Positions 1 to 6,683 of a stretch of 17,609 nucleotides of DNA are shown piece after piece (within the stretch, counting starts at the first letter, position 1; each line of letters opens with the position of its first letter). The notes beneath the pieces were generated by a model. That model searched no databases, was not told the origin of the DNA, and saw nothing but the letters and a program-made list of their open reading frames with translations. This stretch comes from DASUAS01 sp036502765 (GTDB lineage Bacteria; Actinomycetota; Acidimicrobiia; IMCC26256; DASPTH01), in the NCBI GenBank assembly GCA_036502765.1, contig DASXXX010000049.1, positions 1-17,609 of the forward strand. Direction: 5' to 3'. The position numbers and the translations under genes are program-made.

Positions 1-411
1 CTGGTGCAACGCGCGTCGGCCGACGTCGACGTGGTCCAGGGGTACAAGATCCGTCGGGCCGACGGCGTGCTGCGCACGGTGATCGGACGCGTGTACCACC
101 GGTTCGTGAAGTTGATGTTCGGGTTGCACATCCGCGACACCGACTGCGACTTCCGACTGATCCGGCGCAGCGCCCTGGACCGGGTGACCCTCGTGCACAC
201 GACCGGCGTGATCTGTGTGGAGTTGGTGCGCAAGCTGCAGGACTCGGGTGCTCGCTTCACCGAGGTGGGTGTGCACCACTATCGGCGCGTGCACGGCACG
301 TCGGAGTTCTTCCGCGTCGGCGCCATCGCGCGCACGCTGCTCGATCTGGCCGGCCTCTGGGTGCAGATGGTCGTGCTGCGACGCGGCCGGAAGACGTCGG
401 TCAGCGCGTAG
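1..411 (+). CDS. Family-2 glycosyltransferase, C-terminal part (5' end outside window)
   Basis: The reading frame is open from the first base, so the N-terminus lies outside the window; 136 codons remain before the TAG. The segment DVDVVQGYKIRRADG followed by RDTDCDFRLIRRSAL fits the second half of a GT-A fold family-2 glycosyltransferase of the dolichyl-phosphate-sugar synthase kind, where an Asp-Cys-Asp/Phe-Arg pattern follows the acceptor helix. The remaining C-terminus is short and basic (ends near RRGRKTSVSA), with one moderately hydrophobic stretch (LLDLAGLWVQMVVL) that could sit at the membrane. Such enzymes move a sugar from a nucleotide sugar to a lipid or protein acceptor; the substrate cannot be read from this fragment. 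The stop overlaps the convergent methyltransferase gene by 11 nt. The family call is fairly safe, the substrate unknown. Confidence 0.8.
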   Translation: MVQRASADVDVVQGYKIRRADGVLRTVIGRVYHRFVKLMFGLHIRDTDCDFRLIRRSALDRVTLVHTTGVICVELVRKLQDSGARFTEVGVHHYRRVHGTSEFFRVGAIARTLLDLAGLWVQMVVLRRGRKTSVSA

Positions 412-430
412 CGAGCAGCACGACCGACGT
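394..430. terminator. Inverted repeat at convergent gene ends, possible bidirectional terminator
   Basis: A perfect 9-bp inverted repeat (ACGTCGGTC at 394-402, GACCGACGT at 422-430) with a 19-nt loop brackets the stop codons of the glycosyltransferase (+) and methyltransferase (-) genes. There is no T-tract, which is common for actinobacterial terminators. The role is inferred from position and pairing only. Confidence 0.4.
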
Positions 431-1126
431 TCCCACGGGAACGTCGTGGTGCGCGAGCCATCGGCGTTCGCGCTCGGCCAGCGGCGCGAACACGCGATCG
501 AGTGCACGCTTGTCGACGTCGGATCCAGCCGGCTCCTCGCGTCGACGTCGCAGCCGGTCGACCACGCCGAGCGTGGCCGCGGGCGGGGCAAGGAACGAAT
601 ACGCGTACGTGCACCGCTGCACGGTGAGACCAGCATCGGTCGCGAGCTCGGCGAGCCCGGCGCGCCGGTACCGCCGGCGACCGTGCACGGTGGCGTCGTG
701 CGCGCGCCCGAGGCTGGCGAACGCGGGCTCCACGAGGAGCACGGCGCCGCCGCGGCGGGTCACCCGCGCCAGCTCGCGCAGCGCGCCGGCGTCGTCGGGC
801 ACCGTGTACAGCACCGTGAGCCCGACAACGGCGTCGTAGCTCTCGTCGGTGAAGGGGAGCGCGTCGATGCTCGCCTGCACCGGCATGGTGGCGGGCCGGC
901 GCGCCCGGACGAACGCAAGGGCGTCGGGCGAGAGGTCGACGCCGACGACCGCTCCGTGCTCGGCGAGCCAGGCGCCGTTGCCGCCGGGGCCGCATCCGGC
1001 GTCGAGTAGTCGTTCGGTGCGTTGGAGCCACGGGGCGAGCAGGTCGGCCGCCAGCGCGCGTGTGTTGCGGTACCACCAGTGGTCGTCTTCGACCGCGGCG
1101 ATGCGCGCGTACTCCTCGAGCTCCAC
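401..1126 (-). CDS. Class I SAM-dependent methyltransferase
   Basis: 241 residues from a GTG start. The glycine-rich SAM-binding motif I is LLDAGCGPGGNGAWLA (about residues 44-59), followed by the acidic residue ending beta-2 (VVGVDLSPDAL) and the post-motif LPFTDESYDAVVGLTVLYTV. This is the Methyltransf_11/25 type that acts on small molecules or lipids. The N-terminal EDDHWWYRNTR segment is common in methyltransferases next to glycosyltransferases. A longer frame runs upstream to 1243, but it would overlap the XRE gene; GTG at 1126 is preferred because homology-like sequence begins there and a TACCCT element sits 8 nt upstream. The gene lies 28 nt downstream of the XRE gene on the same strand and converges on the glycosyltransferase, so a shared glycan or lipid pathway is possible but unproven. 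Confidence 0.85.
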   Translation of the reverse strand: MELEEYARIAAVEDDHWWYRNTRALAADLLAPWLQRTERLLDAGCGPGGNGAWLAEHGAVVGVDLSPDALAFVRARRPATMPVQASIDALPFTDESYDAVVGLTVLYTVPDDAGALRELARVTRRGGAVLLVEPAFASLGRAHDATVHGRRRYRRAGLAELATDAGLTVQRCTYAYSFLAPPAATLGVVDRLRRRREEPAGSDVDKRALDRVFAPLAERERRWLAHHDVPVGTSVVLLATR

Positions 1127-1134
1127 GCGCGGCG

Positions 1135-1140
1135 AGGGTA
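1135..1140 (-). promoter_or_regulatory. Putative -10 element (TACCCT) for leaderless methyltransferase mRNA
   Basis: On the minus strand TACCCT fits the actinobacterial -10 pattern TANNNT and ends 8 nt before the GTG at 1126, which would place transcription start at or next to the start codon. No convincing Shine-Dalgarno sequence is present. No clear -35 is seen. Confidence 0.4.
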
Positions 1141-1154
1141 CCGGGGCGGACCGC

Positions 1155-4061
1155 TCAGCGCGAGGCGACGCGCACGGTGTCGATGACGAGGTCGGACGAC
1201 GACCACGCCTGCACGCCGACGAGGTCACCGCTGGCCGCGTCACGACCGCGGTCGGCCGACGCCTGCTTCAGGTTCTCGACGGCCAGGACCTCGACGCCGT
1301 TGACCTGCGCGCTGAGGTGCTCTCCGGTCACCTCGAGGCGCACGAGGAGCGTGCCGTACATCGACGTCGGGTCGTCACCACCCACGCGGGCGATCGGGTT
1401 CCACAGCTCGCGGTCGGACTGCCACTGGCGCACCAGGTAGCCACCGCCGTCGTAGATGGGGTCGATGTCGAACGAGTAGCCCGACATGCGACCCTCGTCG
1501 TCGATCGACGCACGGAACAGCACACCGAGGCCGGGGCCGGAACGGAAGTCGACCTCCACCTCGGCGACGAAGTCGGGAGCGGTCTTCACGTCGGCGAGCG
1601 CCCAGCGCTCGTCGGCCCGACGCATCACCAGCCCACCCTGACCGCGCACCTCCACCAGCGGGAGCGCGTTGCCGAGTTGCCAGTCGGGACCGGCGCTCAC
1701 GAACTCTTCGACGAGGGGTGCCGCGGGCTCCGGTTCGGGCTCGGGCTCGGCGGAGATGACGGGCTCGGCGGCAACGAAGGCCTCGGCGAACTCGACCGTC
1801 GCCGCGATGGGCTCGGTGATCGTGATGGGATCGGCGGTTGCGACGGGCTCGATCCACGCCGGCTCGAGTGGCTTGTTCCACGTCGACGACGGCTGGCCCC
1901 AGTCGGTCGTGGCCGGGTCGCTCGCGGCCTCGGCGATCGTGTCCGGAGCGTCGAGGCTCCAGTCGGCGAGCGGGGTGACGTCGGTGGGTGCGATCTCGTC
2001 GGTCGGCTCGGTGAGTGCGGTGCCGGTCTCCTCGGCGGCTTCGGCCTCGACCGCGTCGATCTCGACCGGGTCGGCGAGGTGCGAGCCGTCCGCGCGCCAG
2101 CTGATGTGCGTGAGCTCGGCCGTCGCGACCTCGGTCAGTTCCATTGCGGGGGTGACGAAGGGGTCGGCCTCGAAGGGCTCCGCGACGGTGTCGGTGGTCG
2201 GCGACCACGTGTCCCATGCGGGGGGAGCGTCCTCGTCGAAGTGCTCGACGTGCTCGATCGGCGGGTACGAGTCCGTCGCTTCGACCGTGTCGGTGGCGGG
2301 CGTCCACGACTCCCACGCCGGGCGCTCGTCGACGATCCCGGTGTCGACCAGGCCGGTGTCGACCAGGCCGGTGTCGACCAGGCCGGTGTCGACGGTGTCG
2401 GTGGTGTCGGTGGTGTCGGTGTGCGACCAGCTGTCCCAGGCGGCCGGTGCGTCCACCTCGTCGGTGTCCGTGGCGGCCTGGTCGACGACTGCGTCCCACC
2501 CGGGCGGCGTCTCGTTCTCGTCGGTGCCCCAGTCGACGTAGAAGCCGGTGTCGACTGCAGCGGGGTCGGGACGGTGGTCCCACGCGCCCCGGTCGGCGGG
2601 TTCACGCGGCCACTCGTCGGCCGACCACGGGTTGACGTCGACGAGGGCGTCGGGGGCGGCCGCGACAGGGGCATCGGGAGACCAGGGCTGCGGGTCCCAT
2701 GCCGACCCGGCCCATGTGTCCTCGCCGATGGCGATCGGCTCAGCCGGCGCGGCCTCGGCGACCGGCACGTCGACGGGCAGGTCGAGCAACTCGCTCACGC
2801 CGTCGCTCCCGGGCAGGTCTGCACCGGGCGCACCGGGTGTCCAGTCGTCGGTGCCCTCCCAGAACGCAGAGGGAGAATCGTGGGTGCCTTCGGGAACGGG
2901 GGGCTGCCAGCCGCCTGTCTCCCAGGCTGCGGGATCGCCGGCCCCCGACGTCTTGGCGACGAGCGGCGGCTCGCCGAGATCCCAGGTCGCGGATCCCTGA
3001 CGCATGGCCACGTCGATCGGAGGCGCGTCGGCGGCGTTCCACGCGCCGGCACCGGCGCCGGCCGGCATCGTGCTGTCGACCAGCTCGACCGCGCCCGGGG
3101 GCGGCCCGACCGCGGGCACGCCCGCGAAGGGGTCGTCGAACGGGTCTTGAGGAGCGAGCAGGTCGGGCATCGGCGCCGACGGGTCACCGAGCGGCACCGG
3201 CTCGGGCAGTCGGGCGAGCTCTTCGAACACGTCGATGTTGTGGCCGTGCTCGTCGTCGACGGGCGCGTCGATGGGTCGGTCGAGGAACGCGGGGGGCGCG
3301 GCGGGGAACGTCTGCACCGGATCGGCGAACACAGGTGCCTCGGCGAACGTGGGTGCCTCGGCGACGGGAGCGGCCTCGACGAAGGGGGCGGGCGCTGCGA
3401 ACACGGGGGCCTCGGCGAACGGGGTGGGCGTCGGCACCGCTGCCATCGGCGGGATCGGCGCGGTCTCGATCGCAGGCGCCGCGGCGGCCGCGGCGAGCGC
3501 TGACGGCGCCGCGGCAAGTGCGCGGGTCCGGCCCTTGGTGTTCGGCGGCACGAGGATCATCGCCCGCAGGCGCTCGGCCTCGTCGGGCGAGACGTTCAGC
3601 ACGTCCTGCAGCTTCTGCTCGATCGAGCGTGGCGTGGAGCCGAGCGCGGTGGCGATCTGCTCGAGCTCGCGCTCCTTCACCGGGATGCGCTTGCCCGCGG
3701 GGAGGGCCTGGAGCTTCTGGAGGGTGTGGAGGTACGGCGTCACGCCGACGTCCTCTTGGCTGCGGCGGAGCTGGCTGACCGTGTCGCCCACGCTCGTGGC
3801 GTTGGCGGCCGCGGTGAGCTCGAGCGACGATGTGCTCGGCATCAGCTCGGCGACGTCGACCCCGCACGATCCGGCGAGCACCCACAGGTCGCTCTCGGGG
3901 ATCGGGACCTTGCCTCGCTCGTAGGCCACGAGCTCGCGGCGGCTCAGTCCCGCGCCGCGGGCAACCTCGGAAAGGGAGAGCCCCTTCTTGCGGCGGATCG
4001 ACCGGAGGTGCCTGCCCAGCTCCTTCGGCGTCACTGTGATCTGGGTGGTCGCCTCGGCCAT
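1155..4061 (-). CDS. XRE helix-turn-helix protein with long acidic linker and C-terminal ConA-like/DUF1080-type domain
   Basis: 968 residues. Residues about 10-70 form an XRE-type helix-turn-helix (LRSIRRKKGLSLSEVARGAG, then LSRRELVAYERGK). Residues about 85-170 are a second helical, charged region (ELEQIATALGSTPRSIEQKL). From about 175 to 780 the chain is acidic, Ala/Pro/Thr/Trp-rich and surely disordered, with AEAPVF-type repeats, a TGLVD tandem repeat and a recurring AWxxW-S/T-P motif. Residues about 785-968 look folded and beta-rich (GLGVLFRASIDDEGRMSG, YSFDIDPIYDGGGYLVRQW), like the concanavalin-like sandwich of DUF1080/LamG proteins. I see no membrane segment or signal peptide, so it differs from RodZ, which also joins an XRE domain to a beta domain. 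The ATG has AGGAGG only 1 nt upstream, an unusually tight spacing. It is probably a cytoplasmic DNA-binding scaffold; function unknown. Confidence 0.85.
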   Translation of the reverse strand: MAEATTQITVTPKELGRHLRSIRRKKGLSLSEVARGAGLSRRELVAYERGKVPIPESDLWVLAGSCGVDVAELMPSTSSLELTAAANATSVGDTVSQLRRSQEDVGVTPYLHTLQKLQALPAGKRIPVKERELEQIATALGSTPRSIEQKLQDVLNVSPDEAERLRAMILVPPNTKGRTRALAAAPSALAAAAAAPAIETAPIPPMAAVPTPTPFAEAPVFAAPAPFVEAAPVAEAPTFAEAPVFADPVQTFPAAPPAFLDRPIDAPVDDEHGHNIDVFEELARLPEPVPLGDPSAPMPDLLAPQDPFDDPFAGVPAVGPPPGAVELVDSTMPAGAGAGAWNAADAPPIDVAMRQGSATWDLGEPPLVAKTSGAGDPAAWETGGWQPPVPEGTHDSPSAFWEGTDDWTPGAPGADLPGSDGVSELLDLPVDVPVAEAAPAEPIAIGEDTWAGSAWDPQPWSPDAPVAAAPDALVDVNPWSADEWPREPADRGAWDHRPDPAAVDTGFYVDWGTDENETPPGWDAVVDQAATDTDEVDAPAAWDSWSHTDTTDTTDTVDTGLVDTGLVDTGLVDTGIVDERPAWESWTPATDTVEATDSYPPIEHVEHFDEDAPPAWDTWSPTTDTVAEPFEADPFVTPAMELTEVATAELTHISWRADGSHLADPVEIDAVEAEAAEETGTALTEPTDEIAPTDVTPLADWSLDAPDTIAEAASDPATTDWGQPSSTWNKPLEPAWIEPVATADPITITEPIAATVEFAEAFVAAEPVISAEPEPEPEPAAPLVEEFVSAGPDWQLGNALPLVEVRGQGGLVMRRADERWALADVKTAPDFVAEVEVDFRSGPGLGVLFRASIDDEGRMSGYSFDIDPIYDGGGYLVRQWQSDRELWNPIARVGGDDPTSMYGTLLVRLEVTGEHLSAQVNGVEVLAVENLKQASADRGRDAASGDLVGVQAWSSSDLVIDTVRVASR
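2341..2421. repeat. In-frame tandem repeats (15-bp and 9-bp units) within the XRE gene
   Basis: Three perfect copies of GTGTCGACCAGGCCG fill 2341-2385, with a half copy after them, followed by three copies of GTGTCGGTG at 2395-2421. Read on the minus strand they encode TGLVD repeats and TDT repeats. Unit lengths are multiples of three, so copy-number changes would keep the frame. Confidence 0.95.
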
Positions 4062-4095
4062 GCCTCCTGGTATCGGCGGCCATGGGGCTCCCCTG

Positions 4096-4101
4096 TAGGG
4101 T
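4096..4101 (+). promoter_or_regulatory. Putative -10 element (TAGGGT) for leaderless mRNA
   Basis: TAGGGT ends 6 nt before the GTG at 4108, matching a leaderless transcript of the carbonic-anhydrase-like gene. The same bases contain AGGG, which could instead act as a weak ribosome binding site 7 nt from that GTG. The whole divergent gap to the XRE gene is only 46 nt. Confidence 0.4.
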
Positions 4102-4107
4102 CAGGTG

Positions 4108-4626
4108 GTGGCGATCTACGCGCTCGGGGACCTGGAGCCGACGATCGACCCGACCGCCTACGTGCACCCCGACGCCACCGTCATCGGCGACGTGACCCTG
4201 GGCCCGGGCACCACGGTCTGGCCGCAGGCGGTCCTCCGCGGTGACTACGGGGTGATCCGGGTCGGCGCCCGCACGTCGGTGCAGGACGCTGCGGTGCTCC
4301 ACACCACCCCGCTCACGCCCACGGTCGTGGGCGACGACGTCGTGATCGGCCACCTCGCCCACCTCGAGTGCTGCACGGTGCACGACGGCGCGCTCATCGG
4401 CACCGGCTCGATCGTGCTCCACCGCGCGATCGTCGAGGCGGGCGCGCTGGTGGGCGCGGGTGCGGTGGTGCCCAACGGGATGGTCGTGCCGTCGGGCGCG
4501 ATGGCGCTCGGGGTCCCGGCGAAGATCAGGCCCGACTCCGTCGATGCGGCCGACACGCTGCGCAACGCGGCCGAGTACGTGCGCAACGGTGAGCGCTACC
4601 GACGTGAGCTCCGTCGGCTGGATTGA
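4108..4626 (+). CDS. Gamma-carbonic-anhydrase-like hexapeptide-repeat protein
   Basis: 172 residues of left-handed beta-helix built from hexapeptide repeats (VIGDVTLGPGTTVWPQAVLR, then LVGAGAVVPNGMVVPSGAMA), ending in the family signature ALGVPAKIR and a short C-terminal helix. The length matches YrdA/PaaY-type trimeric proteins. Two histidines expected to bind metal are present (H65 in VLHTT and H82 in IGH). The third position, usually the His of an LHGC motif five residues after H82, is E87 here (GHLAHLECC), with a His at 85 instead, so carbonic anhydrase activity cannot be assumed. GTG 4108 gives the N-terminus MAIYALGD; GTG 4105 is an alternative. The gene is divergent from the XRE gene and its TGA abuts the convergent transporter's stop with no gap. 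Confidence 0.85.
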   Translation: MAIYALGDLEPTIDPTAYVHPDATVIGDVTLGPGTTVWPQAVLRGDYGVIRVGARTSVQDAAVLHTTPLTPTVVGDDVVIGHLAHLECCTVHDGALIGTGSIVLHRAIVEAGALVGAGAVVPNGMVVPSGAMALGVPAKIRPDSVDAADTLRNAAEYVRNGERYRRELRRLD

Positions 4627-5931
4627 CTAGCCCTTCACGTACGCGAACTTCTCCGAGACCTTGCCGTCGCGCACGCGCAGCACGTCGACGCCGCGTAGGG
4701 AGCTCGGGGTGCCGTCGTCGTTGGTCCACGTGTAGACCCACTGCACGGTGCAGCGGTCGCCCGCGACGATGACGTCCTCGCCGTCGAAGCGCGCGTCGGG
4801 TGACGCGGCGAAGAACTCCTCCCACGCCGCGCGCACCTGCTCCTGTCCCTCGTAGCGTTGCCCGTTCGGTGGTGATGTGTTCTCGAACACGCAGTCGTCG
4901 GTCATCGCGGCCATCACCGCGTCGACGTCGTGGTCGTTGAACGCGGCGTTGAAACGATCGATGGCTTCGGCGGTGTCCGCCATCGGAGCCTCCTCGGGTT
5001 CGGTGTCTGTCGCGCTCGCACGCGCGGCGTCGTAGAGGTCGGGTTCGAAGAAGATCAGTCTGACCGCCGGTGCCGCGGCGCGCACGCGCGCTTCGGCGGT
5101 GTCGATGGCGCGCGCGAGCTCGGGGATCGTGGCGCAGGTGAACTCGAGCTTCGCGGTGAGCAGCACGTCGTCAGGGCCGAGGTGCTGGGTGCGCAGGTGG
5201 ATGATGCGCGAGACCTCGGGGCCGTCGAGGATGGCGGTGCGGATCTCCTCGTCGACCTGCGGGGCGACTGCTTCGCCGATGAGCAGGCTCTTCATCTCGA
5301 TCGCCAGCACCACCGCGATGACGCAGAGCAGCAGGCCGATGCCGATGCTGCCGAGCGCGTCCCAGCGCGAGTTGCCGGTGATCTCGGCCAGGCTGATGCC
5401 CACGAGCGCAAACAGCAGACCCACCAGCGCGCCGCTGTCCTCGAGCAGCACCACAGGGAGCTCGGGGCTCTTGGTGGTGCGGATGAACGCCCACCACGTG
5501 CGCTTCCCGCGTGACGGTGTGGCCTCGCGACGGGCGGTGCGCAACGACCACCCTTCGAGCGCGATGGCGATGAACAACACGGCGAAGGCCCAGATCGGCG
5601 ACGCGAGCTCGTGGGGCGTGATCAGCTTCTCGACGCCCTCGTACATCGCGAACAGCCCACCGAGGGTGAAGAGCACGAGGGCGACGACGAAGGCCCAGAA
5701 GTAGCGCTCGGTGCCGTAGCCGAAGGGGTGCTCGGCGGTCGGCGCCTTGCGAGCGCGCTTGCCGCCGAGGAACAGGAGCCCCTGGTTGCCGGTGTCGGCG
5801 ACGGAGTGGATCGCCTCGGCCAGCATCGATGCCGACCCGGTGATCAGGAACGCGGCGAACTTCGAGAGCGCGACGCCGAGGTTGGCGAAGAAGGCCGCGA
5901 AGATCGCGCGGCGGGTGCCCTCAGCTGACAC
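4627..5931 (-). CDS. ZnT9-like cation diffusion facilitator fused to a SnoaL-like domain
   Basis: 434 residues. Residues about 1-220 are the CDF membrane domain with about six helices. The TM2 metal motif is HSVAD (H42-D46), followed by TGNQGLLFLGG; HPFGYGTERYFWAF and LLEDSGALVG are features shared with the SLC30A9/ZnT9 branch, where TM5 lacks the usual HxxxD. Residues about 221-300 are the cytoplasmic ferredoxin-like domain, ending FFEPDLYDA. After a short linker, residues 317-434 form a SnoaL/NTF2-like domain (IDRFNAAFNDHDVDAVMAAM to VDVLRVRDGKVSEKFAYVKG). M317 (ATG at 4983) has AGGAGG 5 nt upstream, so the second domain may also be made alone as a 118-residue protein. The GTG start overlaps the metallopeptidase stop by 11 nt. 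Likely exports zinc or another divalent metal; the role of the SnoaL part is unknown. Confidence 0.85.
   Translation of the reverse strand: MSAEGTRRAIFAAFFANLGVALSKFAAFLITGSASMLAEAIHSVADTGNQGLLFLGGKRARKAPTAEHPFGYGTERYFWAFVVALVLFTLGGLFAMYEGVEKLITPHELASPIWAFAVLFIAIALEGWSLRTARREATPSRGKRTWWAFIRTTKSPELPVVLLEDSGALVGLLFALVGISLAEITGNSRWDALGSIGIGLLLCVIAVVLAIEMKSLLIGEAVAPQVDEEIRTAILDGPEVSRIIHLRTQHLGPDDVLLTAKLEFTCATIPELARAIDTAEARVRAAAPAVRLIFFEPDLYDAARASATDTEPEEAPMADTAEAIDRFNAAFNDHDVDAVMAAMTDDCVFENTSPPNGQRYEGQEQVRAAWEEFFAASPDARFDGEDVIVAGDRCTVQWVYTWTNDDGTPSSLRGVDVLRVRDGKVSEKFAYVKG
4989..4994 (-). promoter_or_regulatory. Internal Shine-Dalgarno (AGGAGG) before an in-frame ATG
   Basis: Read on the minus strand, AGGAGG is followed by 5 nt and then ATG at 4983, exactly where the SnoaL-like domain begins. 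It is one of the best-matched ribosome binding sites in the window, yet it lies inside an open reading frame. It suggests a separate translation product of 4627-4983. Confidence 0.6.
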
Positions 5932-6610
5932 CGCGCACCGCCCACACGGCCTTGGTCGGGATGCGCACGATCTCGCCGTCGATGCCCCAGCAGCGCAGGA
6001 TCGACGAACCGCGTTCGTACCCGTCGAAGCAGCCCTGCAGCTCGTGCTCCTCGCCGTCGGCGTTCCAGTTGATCTTCACCAGGCCGGTGGCACCCTTGTT
6101 GACGCGCAGGCGTTCGTCCCAGCCGTAGTGGAGGCACCCGTCGGGGCCGCGGCGAGGTGGCTTGCCCACGGCTACGCGTTGCTCGGCGTACGACGCCGCG
6201 AGCACGTCGGCGTGCTCGGGTCCGCAGAATTCGCCGACCGCGTCGAGCAGCACGCGGGCGAACGTGCGGCCGTGGTGGGGGAGACCCGAATCGATGCCGA
6301 GCGCCCAGTGGGTGAGCTCGTGCAGCACCACTGCCTTGGTGCGGTAACGGCGGGGGAGCGTGATGGTGGGCCCGGTGTCCTCCTCACGGTAGAACGCTTG
6401 ACGGGCGCCGTTGCCGGGGCGGAGGCGGGGCACGCCCCCGAGGTCACGAGCGGGGAAGCGTTCGTGCCACCACAAGGTGCCGACGACCCGGTCGGCGAAG
6501 CGCGCGCAGGCGTCGAGGCCGGGAAGAGGACTCGACGGCAGCGGCGTCTCGGCCAGGTACACGCGGCGCCGTTGTGCGTCGCGGGGCCGGCGGCCAGAGG
6601 TCGTTTCCAT
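5921..6610 (-). CDS. HExxH metallopeptidase-like protein (TIGR04338-like) with C-terminal extension
   Basis: 229 residues. The zincin motif HELTH (H97, E98, H101) is followed by HHGRTF, whose H113 is the likely third zinc ligand. The PRDAQRRRVYLAE start and the CGPEHADVLAASYAEQRV segment resemble the actinobacterial putative metallohydrolase family TIGR04338. Those proteins are usually about 160 residues (from memory); here about 70 extra residues follow, containing GLVKINWNADGEEHELQGCF and a conserved-looking WGIDGEIVRIPTKAVWAV stretch that could form a small beta barrel. No signal peptide or membrane segment, so it is probably cytoplasmic. The ATG has no Shine-Dalgarno sequence but a TAGCGT box 8 nt upstream. 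It overlaps the downstream CDF transporter gene, implying coupled expression of a zinc enzyme and a zinc transporter. Confidence 0.8.
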   Translation of the reverse strand: METTSGRRPRDAQRRRVYLAETPLPSSPLPGLDACARFADRVVGTLWWHERFPARDLGGVPRLRPGNGARQAFYREEDTGPTITLPRRYRTKAVVLHELTHWALGIDSGLPHHGRTFARVLLDAVGEFCGPEHADVLAASYAEQRVAVGKPPRRGPDGCLHYGWDERLRVNKGATGLVKINWNADGEEHELQGCFDGYERGSSILRCWGIDGEIVRIPTKAVWAVRGVS

Positions 6611-6618
6611 GGAGGGCC

Positions 6619-6628
6619 ACGCTACGCT
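6619..6628. promoter_or_regulatory. Symmetric ANNNTANNNT element: overlapping divergent -10 boxes
   Basis: ACGCTACGCT holds TACGCT on the plus strand (6623-6628) and TAGCGT on the minus strand (6624-6619), sharing the central TA. The plus box ends 7 nt before a GTG at 6636 and the minus box ends 8 nt before the metallopeptidase ATG at 6610. RNA polymerase could bind in only one direction at a time. Inferred from sequence symmetry and spacing. Confidence 0.45.
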
Positions 6629-6635
6629 CGCCGCG

Positions 6636-6683
6636 GTGCTTCCCCCGTGCTCCGTCGGTCGCGATCTCGGCCGCCCCCGATGA
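6636..6683 (+). CDS. Possible 15-codon leaderless leader ORF upstream of the ABC ATPase gene
   Basis: GTG at 6636 opens 15 codons (VLPPCSVGRDLGRPR) ending in TGA at 6681-6683, which overlaps the ABC ATPase ATG (6680-6682) as ATGA, the usual arrangement for translational coupling. A TACGCT -10-like box ends 7 nt before the GTG. The ATPase ATG itself has no Shine-Dalgarno sequence, so it would need a coupled upstream ORF or an upstream in-frame GTG at 6647. The peptide probably has no function beyond delivering ribosomes; the Pro-Pro and Arg codons could make it sensitive to translation speed. This is a prediction with no homology support. Confidence 0.35.
   Translation: MLPPCSVGRDLGRPR

Noticed and set aside
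849..3503. 884-codon open frame on the plus strand
   Set aside because: It lies opposite the XRE-domain gene; its product is a Gly/Arg/Val-rich low-complexity translation with no domain. Long antisense frames are expected in GC-rich coding DNA.
4599..4617. Hairpin CCGACG / CGTCGG near the end of the carbonic-anhydrase-like gene
   Set aside because: Six base pairs with a 7-nt loop, inside the last codons; such pairs are common at this GC content and it is not centred on the stops.
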